DNA of 47,088 nucleotides from Candidatus Thalassospirochaeta sargassi (GTDB lineage Bacteria; Spirochaetota; Spirochaetia; UBA9216): NCBI GenBank assembly GCA_028532855.1, contig JAQQAL010000030.1, positions 1 to 47,088 of the forward strand, read 5' to 3'. Shown piece by piece: positions 41,230 to 47,088 of this stretch (position 1 is its first letter; each line of letters starts with the position of its first letter). The notes under the pieces were generated by a model. It saw only the letters and a program-made list of their open reading frames with translations, ran no database searches and was not told where the DNA came from. The position numbers and the translations under genes were made by a program.

Positions 41230-43299
41230 ATGGAAGTAAAAAAAGCTCTGATAGCTTTGCTTATAGGAAGTATACTCGCTCTGGGTTATGCCCTCATCAG
41301 AGCAGGCTGGATTTTCAGGCAGGAAGTAAAGGAAGACCGTCTTAAACAGATTGGTGGGTTTGTTTCAGAAGGAGCAATGGCATTTCTAAACCGGGAGTAC
41401 CGGGTTCTTCTTCCTTTTGTTATTCTTATCGCGGCCTTCCTGGCTATTGGTAACAGCGGCGCGCTTCGCCTGCAGTCTGTTTCGTTTATTCTGGGAGCTG
41501 TCGCTTCGGCTCTTTCGGGATATATAGGGATGAAGGTTGCAACCGCTGCTAATTCACGTACGACACAGGCAGCATCAGATAAAGGTTTGAATGCCGCTTT
41601 GAGGGTTGCATTTTCAGGCGGCAGCGTGATGGGAATGTCTGTTGTAGGTCTTGCAATGCTGGGGCTGTTCATTGTCCTTTATGTTGCAACTTTACTCTTC
41701 GGTACGGGTGTTGATGCACTGTCCTCAACCATTCTGCCTATAGTTACCGGCTTTTCCCTGGGTGCATCATCCATTGCTCTTTTCTCCAGAGTGGGCGGAG
41801 GCATATTTACAAAGGCTGCTGATGTAGGTGCTGATCTTGTTGGGAAGGTTGAAGCCGGAATCCCTGAGGATGATCCGCGAAACCCTGCAACAATAGCTGA
41901 TAACGTAGGCGACAATGTAGGTGATGTAGCCGGTATGGGTGCTGACCTTTTTGAATCTTTTGTAGGCTCTATAGCTGGTGCCATGATTCTGGGCCTTACT
42001 GTGGCAGCTGATGATGCAGTCAAAATCAAGCTCATGATACTGCCGCTTCTTCTTGTAACCGTCGGATTGGTAGCATCCCTGATCGGAACCCTCTTTGTCC
42101 GGACAAGGCCCGGCAGCAGTCCTCAGAAGGCACTGAATGCCGGTACCTTCGGTGCTGCAGGAATTGCCGCGGTTTTTGTTTTCATTGTTTTGAAATTTTA
42201 TATCGGCGGCGACCTGTTCAACGGTGGTTCGGGAATATACCATATCTTCGGGGCCAGTATTATAGGGCTTGTTGCAGGCGCTGTAATTGGTCTTGTTACC
42301 GAATATTTTACGGGAACTGATACCCGGCCTGTTACAGCAATCATGAAATCATGTGAGACGGGTGCTGCAACTACCCTGATAACAGGTATGGGTGTAGGTA
42401 TGCTCAGTGCATTCCCTGCAATTGTAATTATCGGTGCTGCTATCTGGTGCAGCTTTGCGCTTGCGGGTCTCTATGGTATAGGTATAGCGGCTGTCGGTAT
42501 GCTTGTGACCCTCGGTATTCAGCTTTCGGTCGACGCATACGGTCCAATAGCCGACAATGCAGGCGGGCTTGCAGAGATGTCTGAGTTTCCGCCCGCGGTA
42601 AGGGACATAACCGATAGTCTTGATGCTGTAGGTAATACAACTGCCGCTATAGGCAAGGGTTTTGCAATCGGATCCGCTGCGCTGACAGCCATAATCCTAT
42701 TTACGTCCTTTAAGACACAGTCGGGTATTGACGTAGTTGATCTCACCTCTGTTCCGGTGCTTGTAGGTATTCTGCTGGGCGCTGTAATTCCATATCTTTT
42801 TTCATCTATGGCAATGTCGGCTGTTGGTCGTGCAGCCTACAAGATGATAGAAGAGGTAAGGCGGCAGTTTCGTGAGAAGCCCGGAATACTTACTGAAGAC
42901 GAAACTCCTGATTATAAGCGATGTGTCGATATCAGTACCCAGGCAGCGCTGCGTGAGATGATGCTTCCGGGAATTGTATCGGTTGTTACGCCGGTAATTA
43001 TTGGATTCACCGGTGGCCCGGGAATGCTGATAGGCCTTCTTACCGGTGTTACTGCATCAGGAGTTGTACTAGCCATCTTCATGTCAAATGCGGGAGGCGC
43101 ATGGGATAATGCCAAGAAGATGATAGAGTCAGGCGGAAGTGGTGGAAAGGGTTCTGAGGCTCATAAGGCTGCTGTTGTAGGCGATACAGTCGGCGATCCC
43201 TTCAAGGATACCGCAGGTCCGTCCATAAATATTCTGATAAAACTCATGTCTATGGTATCGCTTGTAATAGCACCTATGTTAAAATCATTCTGGGGGTAA
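41230..43299 (+). CDS. hppA: membrane-bound ion-translocating pyrophosphatase (K+-dependent type)
   Basis: Couples hydrolysis of pyrophosphate to H+ or Na+ export across the inner membrane. 689 residues with about 16 helices. [13 protein letters not shown] and [19 protein letters not shown] are the catalytic PPi/Mg motifs, repeated in spirit by [12 protein letters not shown] and [15 protein letters not shown]. In [15 protein letters not shown] the Ala after GNTTA and Gly before KG are those of the K+-dependent class (the K+-independent enzymes have Lys in place of that Ala). The Glu in GMGADLFES is kept, compatible with Na+ or H+ pumping. AGGAGG sits ahead of ATG 41230; upstream in-frame codons to 41098 are unlikely to be translated. 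Confidence 0.93.
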   Translation: MEVKKALIALLIGSILALGYALIRAGWIFRQEVKEDRLKQIGGFVSEGAMAFLNREYRVLLPFVILIAAFLAIGNSGALRLQSVSFILGAVASALSGYIGMKVATAANSRTTQAASDKGLNAALRVAFSGGSVMGMSVVGLAMLGLFIVLYVATLLFGTGVDALSSTILPIVTGFSLGASSIALFSRVGGGIFTKAADVGADLVGKVEAGIPEDDPRNPATIADNVGDNVGDVAGMGADLFESFVGSIAGAMILGLTVAADDAVKIKLMILPLLLVTVGLVASLIGTLFVRTRPGSSPQKALNAGTFGAAGIAAVFVFIVLKFYIGGDLFNGGSGIYHIFGASIIGLVAGAVIGLVTEYFTGTDTRPVTAIMKSCETGAATTLITGMGVGMLSAFPAIVIIGAAIWCSFALAGLYGIGIAAVGMLVTLGIQLSVDAYGPIADNAGGLAEMSEFPPAVRDITDSLDAVGNTTAAIGKGFAIGSAALTAIILFTSFKTQSGIDVVDLTSVPVLVGILLGAVIPYLFSSMAMSAVGRAAYKMIEEVRRQFREKPGILTEDETPDYKRCVDISTQAALREMMLPGIVSVVTPVIIGFTGGPGMLIGLLTGVTASGVVLAIFMSNAGGAWDNAKKMIESGGSGGKGSEAHKAAVVGDTVGDPFKDTAGPSINILIKLMSMVSLVIAPMLKSFWG

Positions 43300-43302
43300 A
43301 AT

Positions 43303-44097
43303 ATGACAGAATACAAATATGTTAACTATCTTTATATGATTTGTCACCCGAACCCGGCGCTTGTTGCATCGCAGTATGCGCCGGATAAGTTCGCAAGGCA
43401 TTACAGCGCTGGGTCCACCCGCTACTACGACGGTAAGGTTATCTTTGCTGAAATCGATATAAATTTCCGGGATCCGTATTTCGATATTGAAACAGGGCTT
43501 GAAGGACTTGTCCCGCATGAGGACGGTCGGCCAAAGGCTACTAAGTTCATCTCCACCTACCGGGTTCTTGAGCATGTCGATTTCAACAGTATTAAAAAAC
43601 TTTACATGTCAAATCCTGATGGTTCATGTTATGGGCTTGAATCGGCTGAATATGATAAAACACATCAACCTGATTTTCTCAGAGTCTTTGCAGAAGTAAC
43701 TCCATTGAAGATGTTAATACTTTCCAGCTGGGATTTCAGTCAATACGGTAAGTGGATGACTTCCGCAGAAAACCCAATGGGTGCTCCCAAGGTTCTTTAT
43801 ACTCAGTTTGATTTGACTATTGCAGATTTTCTGGAGGATTTTGAGGCTAATCCTTTGATGCCGCCACCACTGCCGAGTATCCACCCGTCCAAGCTTCGGG
43901 ATGCAATAATTGAGTTACAGAATGTAAAGGGGAAACATACAAAAGGGTTGAGCCTTGATATCTCATTCAGCAAAAAGAGCTACAGGCAGATTAGACATGG
44001 CTTCATGTTTGCAGCGAAAGACCAGGAGTTGTTTTTCCCAATGCCTGATTTGAATGTTATTGAAAAAGAAAACTATAAATTTTTCCGCAGTATGTGA
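43303..44097 (+). CDS. hypothetical protein co-transcribed with hppA
   Basis: A 264-residue soluble protein that I do not recognise. It begins only three bases after the hppA stop with GGGGG as the ribosome site, so it is in the hppA operon. It has no signal peptide or membrane helix. Visible features are [20 protein letters not shown] near the N-terminus, a Trp-Asp rich middle ([15 protein letters not shown]), a proline-rich stretch [12 protein letters not shown] near residue 190, and a basic C-terminus. The composition is that of a folded cytoplasmic protein; a function cannot be assigned. Confidence 0.65.
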   Translation: MTEYKYVNYLYMICHPNPALVASQYAPDKFARHYSAGSTRYYDGKVIFAEIDINFRDPYFDIETGLEGLVPHEDGRPKATKFISTYRVLEHVDFNSIKKLYMSNPDGSCYGLESAEYDKTHQPDFLRVFAEVTPLKMLILSSWDFSQYGKWMTSAENPMGAPKVLYTQFDLTIADFLEDFEANPLMPPPLPSIHPSKLRDAIIELQNVKGKHTKGLSLDISFSKKSYRQIRHGFMFAAKDQELFFPMPDLNVIEKENYKFFRSM

Positions 44098-44103
44098 TAC
44101 TAT

Positions 44104-44135
44104 ATTACTTAAATTGCATCGTGCAATTTAAGTAA
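44104..44135. repeat. near-perfect 32-bp AT-rich inverted repeat
   Basis: ATTACTTAAATTGCA (44104-44118) and TGCAATTTAAGTAAT (44121-44135) are exact complements, around a two-base centre CG once the shared T is counted. No T-tract follows, so it is not a standard terminator. It lies seven bases after the stop of the hypothetical gene. Confidence 0.65.
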
Positions 44136-44193
44136 TCAGAAGTATGGAAGCAAAACTGCTGCGCAGATGTACTTCTCATACTTCACCACATTA

Positions 44194-44211
44194 CTTGTCA
44201 TCCATGACAAG
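44194..44211. repeat. short palindrome upstream of a ribosome-binding site
   Basis: CTTGTCAT and ATGACAAG are perfect arms around CC. The element ends about eight bases before the AGGAG site of the small membrane protein gene and could be an operator or a translation-control hairpin. Confidence 0.4.
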
Positions 44212-44227
44212 ATTTATAGGAGATAAA

Positions 44228-44476
44228 ATGGCGAAGAATCAGGTAAGTCTGCTGATAGGCATTGTACTTCTTGCAGCTGGAATAGCAGCTGCTGTTTACG
44301 GGGTATATATGTATTCTAATTTACAGAACTCTGTAATGAATACCCTCGAAAAGGCATTTGTTGGAAGCACGGAAGGAGAAACTCAGGCGTTTATCTTCAT
44401 AGGTGCAGGTGCTGTCGCAGTCGTTCTCGGGTTGGTCTTTCTTCTCGGTAAGAAGAAAAAGCGCAGAAGACGCTGA
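44228..44476 (+). CDS. small two-helix membrane protein (DUF3185-like)
   Basis: An 82-residue protein with two predicted membrane helices, LLIGIVLLAAGIAAAVYGVYMY and FIFIGAGAVAVVLGLVFLLG, separated by a short polar loop (SNLQNSVMNTLEKAFVGSTEGETQA) and ended by a Lys/Arg-rich tail. The layout matches the DUF3185 family of small bacterial membrane proteins of unknown role. The ATG at 44228 has AGGAG upstream; in-frame codons further up lie in an untranslated leader containing two palindromes. The next gene starts one base after its stop. Confidence 0.7.
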   Translation: MAKNQVSLLIGIVLLAAGIAAAVYGVYMYSNLQNSVMNTLEKAFVGSTEGETQAFIFIGAGAVAVVLGLVFLLGKKKKRRRR

Positions 44477-44477
44477 T

Positions 44478-45041
44478 ATGAAGCCGCTCGGAACAGTAAT
44501 TCTGATATTGCTGTTTATTATAATTATTCCGGTGTCGGCTGCTGCTCAGGCTTCCGATGCCGGGAATGATGTCTCTGAAGGTGATGTTGAAACTGAAGCG
44601 GCCACAGAGGGATTCTCAATCAGCCTGGATGTACGCACCGGAGTTAACCTTTTTGGAATAGTGCCCGGTATCCCTTTTTCAGTCGGCGTTCCTTTCTTTA
44701 TCAATCCTCAGTCTGTTACTATCACACCTCAATTTGGTTTCGTTTACTTTTTTGATGTTATGACTGATTATCATAACGAATATTATCTACCTGTTGGTCT
44801 GACAGTATATTATAATCCGTATAATCTTGGTGCGGATCTGGTTTACTATCCCCCGATTGGAGGTTCAAATACCAATCATATGCTATCTATAGCCGCAGCT
44901 TCGGAGCTTGAACTCTACTCTAAAAATAGTTTTTCAATGAATATGGAGGTCAAATTCGGCACTATGCTGATATTTGATCCTGCTGAAACGCGGACGCATA
45001 TTATGCTGAACATGGCGTTTATCCCCCGCGTCAAACTGTAG
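44478..45041 (+). CDS. hypothetical secreted/outer-membrane beta-type protein
   Basis: A 187-residue protein with a clear signal peptide (PLGTVILILLFIIIIPVSAAAQ, cleavage near AAAQ-AS). An acidic linker follows, then alternating hydrophobic/aromatic strands (VTITPQFGFVYFFDV, YLPVGLTVYYNPYN, LGADLVYYPPIGG, FSMNMEVKFGTMLIF) that end in VKL. This pattern suggests a small outer-membrane beta-barrel. It starts one base after the DUF3185-like gene, so the two are probably coupled. No named family is recognised. Confidence 0.65.
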   Translation: MKPLGTVILILLFIIIIPVSAAAQASDAGNDVSEGDVETEAATEGFSISLDVRTGVNLFGIVPGIPFSVGVPFFINPQSVTITPQFGFVYFFDVMTDYHNEYYLPVGLTVYYNPYNLGADLVYYPPIGGSNTNHMLSIAAASELELYSKNSFSMNMEVKFGTMLIFDPAETRTHIMLNMAFIPRVKL

Positions 45042-45061
45042 AACATTCCTTCTGAAACCTG

Positions 45062-45090
45062 TTGACACAACGCTGAAAATAATCTAAATT
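45062..45090 (+). promoter_or_regulatory. promoter of tRNA-Leu
   Basis: A perfect -35 TTGACA (45062-45067) and -10-like TAAATT (45085-45090) are 17 bases apart, 23 bases before the tRNA. Confidence 0.7.
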
Positions 45091-45113
45091 ACCCAAGCGT
45101 AAGTAATTACCAT

Positions 45114-45198
45114 GCAGCAGTGGTGGAATTGGTAGACACGCTAGCTTGAGGGGCTAGTGGGAATTACTCCCGTGGAGGTTCAAGTCCTCTCTGCTGCA
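45114..45198 (+). tRNA. tRNA-Leu (GAG anticodon)
   Basis: An 85-base class II tRNA. Acceptor arms GCAGCAG (45114-45120) and CTGCTGC (45191-45197) pair fully, with discriminator A45198. The anticodon stem CTAGC/GCTAG encloses the loop TTGAGGG with anticodon GAG at 45148-45150. A long variable arm (GGGA...TCCC) identifies leucine, and the T-arm has the TTCAAGT loop. The 3' CCA is not encoded (ACA follows). Confidence 0.95.
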
Positions 45199-45209
45199 CA
45201 AGTAACAGT

Positions 45210-45238
45210 AGGCTGTCCTTTTAGGATAGCCTTTTTTT
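45210..45238 (+). terminator. terminator of tRNA-Leu
   Basis: AGGCTGTCC (45210-45218) pairs with GGATAGCCT (45224-45232, one G-T pair), followed by a run of seven T. Confidence 0.85.
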
Positions 45239-45261
45239 ATCAGTAATTGGAATGAGAAGAC

Positions 45262-46115
45262 TTAATCCAGATACTCTTTATAGAAATCTATTACCCTGCT
45301 GATAATTTCTCTGGCTCGCTCATCATCAGAGAGGGCATCAAAACCGTGTTTGCCCGTAGGATGTTCCATATATACATACGGCAGTCCTTCCCGTTCGCAA
45401 TTGGCGGCAAATTCTTTTGACTGCTTAACAAATTCCGGGTAATCGTTCAAACCGAGACCTATGAAATAGGGTACATGGTACAGTGACGAAAAGCTTGTCA
45501 TACCACCTGTTTTAAGCTAAGGGGAGAGGAAGGTGGAGCAGGCTATCATGGGTTTGAGTTCATCCGGTCCGTAAGAAAGAAAACCTATAACCCCCTGCGG
45601 GTTTGATGAAACTGTCCAGAACCCGACTTTATCCGGATTCACGCCGAGGTTCTTATGATTTTCCTGGACAAAACGCAGCGTCTCTTCTATTGACTTTGAT
45701 GGGGCGGTAGATTCACACTTCAATACAACCCAACCCTGCGCGGCCATGAGGTGGGCCCAGGACACTTCATAATCAAACGACATTACACTTCTGCCGAATT
45801 GTTGAAGTTCTTCATTTTTTTTAAAAACCTGCGGATTGACTATCACTGGTGTTTTGCTCTCCGGTTCGTGACCCGGTGGGAAATATATGTTCATTACAAG
45901 CCTGTCTTCAATGGACGTTTTTAAAACAGTAATGCCTTTCGTGTCAGGCATCGGATAGGGAATGACGTTCCATGCAGTTTGTCCGTCCATGACAGCAATT
46001 TCTTCATACCAGACCTCGAGTGTTTTTGTTGATTCAAAGTCGTAACCTGAGGGCGTGCAGGCGAACAGGATAGGGATAGAGGTTAGAAGTAGTGTAAAAT
46101 TTCTTTTTTTCTTAT
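45262..46115 (-). pseudogene. broken alpha/beta-hydrolase (dienelactone hydrolase-like) lipoprotein gene
   Basis: Reading the minus strand in one frame from about 46115 gives KKKRNFTLLLTSIPILFAC (a lipoprotein signal), then a hydrolase body. The body includes VGFWTVSSNPQGV, with the likely nucleophile Ser, and then GLNDYPEF and GKHGFDAL with the likely acid and His. Two lesions are visible. An in-frame TAG at 45519-45517 follows FLSP, and the reading resumes in the same frame (LKTGGMTSF). No start codon follows the GGAGG site (46120-46124): ATAAG stands where ATGAAG would be expected, as if one G were lost. The gene is therefore likely inactive. An internal ATG at 45990 would give a fragment without signal peptide and still ending at the TAG. 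Confidence 0.72.
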
Positions 46116-46289
46116 TTAGCCTCCGGGAAGAATTGGTTGAGAGCCGTAGATGATATATCTTATATTATGATACCCTGTTTTTATTTTAACCACAAGAAAA
46201 AAGGGTGAGATATAGCCGGAACAATTATGGAATGTTAACAGCCGCCGGCTGGGAAGTGCGACTGCACTGAGGCTCTGCTGAGACCAGGT

Positions 46290-46503
46290 CTAAATGTCCT
46301 CCCTGCAGAGCGGCATGCTCATACATCGGGGACCGCCGCGGCCTCGGCCTAACTCGGAGCCTGGGATTTCAACTACTTCGATATCGTGTTTACGAAGTAT
46401 ATCGTTTGAGACTATATTCCGCCTATAGGTTATAACCGTCCCGGGTGAAAGTGCAAGAGTGTTTGTAGAGTCATTCCACTGTTCGCGCTCGGCTGTGTGG
46501 AAA
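46290..46503 (-). pseudogene. C-terminal remnant of arginine deiminase
   Basis: About 70 codons on the minus strand read [20 protein letters not shown], then [13 protein letters not shown], then [20 protein letters not shown], ending REDI and a TAG at 46292-46290. This is the C-terminal part of arginine deiminase, including the catalytic Cys in [10 protein letters not shown]. The rest of the gene (over 300 codons) is missing: the reading stops where the IS-like element begins. Arginine deiminase converts arginine to citrulline for ATP generation; here it cannot be functional unless the 5' part lies beyond the insertion. Confidence 0.75.
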
Positions 46504-47088
46504 TGTCAATATTAGTGCAGTCTCCAAACACCCTAAATTATTGCTAAGCTGCTGAATGTCTTGCAGCAGCCATATTCCTTACATAGTTGGAGGTAATCCG
46601 CCTTCATTCACTGTACTGATCCGTTGACGGTTGTAGTAAACCATGACATATCGCCAGATTATTGTTTTAACTTCTTCCCTATTCATCTTTGCCGTATCTA
46701 TCTGATATAGTTTTTTTTTCAGTGTTGCGAAGAAGCTTTCCATCCGGGCATTGTCATAACATTTACCTACATCGCTCATACTCTAAACAGCATGAAAGTT
46801 GCCGAGAGTTTTTTTATACTGCTCGCTTGTGTACTGACTCCCCGCATCACTGTTAATAATAACCCCGTTGCCGGGTACACGATTCTTGTATGCTTCTTTT
46901 ATTGCCTGAATGCATAATTCTTTCTTCATGTTATCAGCCATCGAAAAGCTGATAATCTCTCCGCCAAAACAGTCAAACACCGGAGCAATATAGAGCTTTC
47001 CATCAGAACATGGGATCTGAGTAATATCAGTCAGCCATTTCTCGTTCGGATTTGTGGCGGTAAAATTACGCTGAATGATATTTTCAGG
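46504..47088 (-). mobile_element. IS3-family insertion sequence, partial at window edge
   Basis: The element begins near 46504, where sequence changes from the arginine deiminase remnant to a non-coding end starting TGTCAATATTAGTGCAG, and runs off the window at 47088. Its transposase is encoded on the minus strand. The TG start fits IS3-type ends. The other end and any target duplication are outside the window, so the boundary is approximate. Confidence 0.65.
46579..47088 (-). pseudogene. IS3-family transposase (OrfB, DDE integrase core) with internal TAG, partial
   Basis: The minus-strand frame entering from the window edge reads through KWLTDITQI (first catalytic Asp), IAPVFDCFGGEI and VIINSDAGSQYTS (second Asp). 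After an interruption it continues with SMSDVGKCYDNARMESFFATLKKK (catalytic Glu) and YYNRQR at the end. The interruption is a single in-frame TAG (46785-46783) where family members usually have Gln before SMS. The catalytic triad is otherwise complete, so inactivation looks recent. The N-terminal part and OrfA lie outside the window. Confidence 0.8.

Noticed and set aside
44144-44227. Longer start of the DUF3185-like protein at 44144
   Set aside because: No ribosome site is present there and the added residues contain a palindrome in the DNA. AGGAG fits the ATG at 44228, which gives the standard family length.
45517-46785. TAG recoded as glutamine in this organism
   Set aside because: TAG ends many intact genes of the window with normal family lengths, for example at 10219, 12473, 13381, 19242 and 32886. 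General recoding is excluded; only partial suppression remains possible.
1-47088. CRISPR array, prophage or defence island
   Set aside because: No regularly spaced direct repeats, Cas-like, phage structural or restriction-type genes were seen anywhere in the window.

Overview
The window looks like a chromosomal segment of a free-living, probably anaerobic spirochaete (Spirochaetales/Spirochaetaceae-like). This is an inference. It rests on the moderate GC content, the abundance of short-lipobox lipoproteins, and two substrate-binding proteins that share the residues GQQEA just after the signal peptide. An ADP-forming acyl-CoA synthetase and a membrane pyrophosphatase, both typical of energy-limited fermenters, add support. 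No ribosomal or other decisive marker is present, so the assignment is not firm.

Layout: 1-719 is gene-free. Next come an ankyrin-repeat lipoprotein (720-2276), a two-subunit ADP-forming acyl-CoA synthetase (2500-4571), and a divergent aldolase/FGGY-kinase pair (4711-7028). A GntR(UTRA)-aldolase operon (8793-7090, minus) faces a six-gene carbohydrate operon (9041-14375) encoding a transaldolase-like protein, an RpiB-like isomerase, a split transketolase, a second DapA-type aldolase and a 2-hydroxyacid dehydrogenase. A FadR-type regulator and an MFS/ferritin-like pair follow. A LIV-type ABC importer operon ending in a zinc alcohol dehydrogenase occupies 17141-22859. A large catabolic block at 22914-34913 contains a FadR-type regulator, two paralogous zinc dehydrogenases, a UPF0261/Tm-1-like protein, a creatininase-family hydrolase, an SDR, a lone Hsp70 ATPase, a TIM-barrel isomerase, a TctCBA importer and a C_GCAxxG_C_C protein. 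The rest is mostly core or small-operon DNA: leuCD, a membrane-protein/HTH pair, dxr, lipoproteins, hppA and tRNA-Leu(GAG). The right end is decayed: a broken alpha/beta hydrolase lipoprotein, an arginine deiminase C-terminal remnant, and an IS3-type element whose transposase carries an internal stop.

How the genes work together: almost everything from 4.7 to 35 kb reads as uptake and stepwise breakdown of unusual carbohydrates. There are two unrelated importers (ABC and tripartite tricarboxylate), three dehydrogenases of the zinc MDR family, one SDR, three DapA-superfamily aldolases, one sugar kinase and split transketolase enzymes. Three promoters (17.1, 22.9 and 29.3 kb) carry the same TTGTNNNACAA palindrome on or next to the expected transcription start. 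This is the known pattern of FadR-family GntR operators, and two FadR-type regulators are encoded nearby, so these operons probably form one local regulon. A different paired operator (TGGCTTATCCAC, exactly 82 bp apart) sits at the promoter of the transaldolase/transketolase operon, next to the GntR-UTRA gene.

The most interesting hypothesis is that the 22.9-31.3 kb block is a cyclitol or keto-sugar ring-opening pathway. It would be analogous to the dehydrogenase/creatininase-like hydrolase/TIM-barrel epimerase inositol route described in Thermotoga, with the downstream keto-acids handled by the aldolases and kinase. This is inference from family membership and gene order; no database search was possible.
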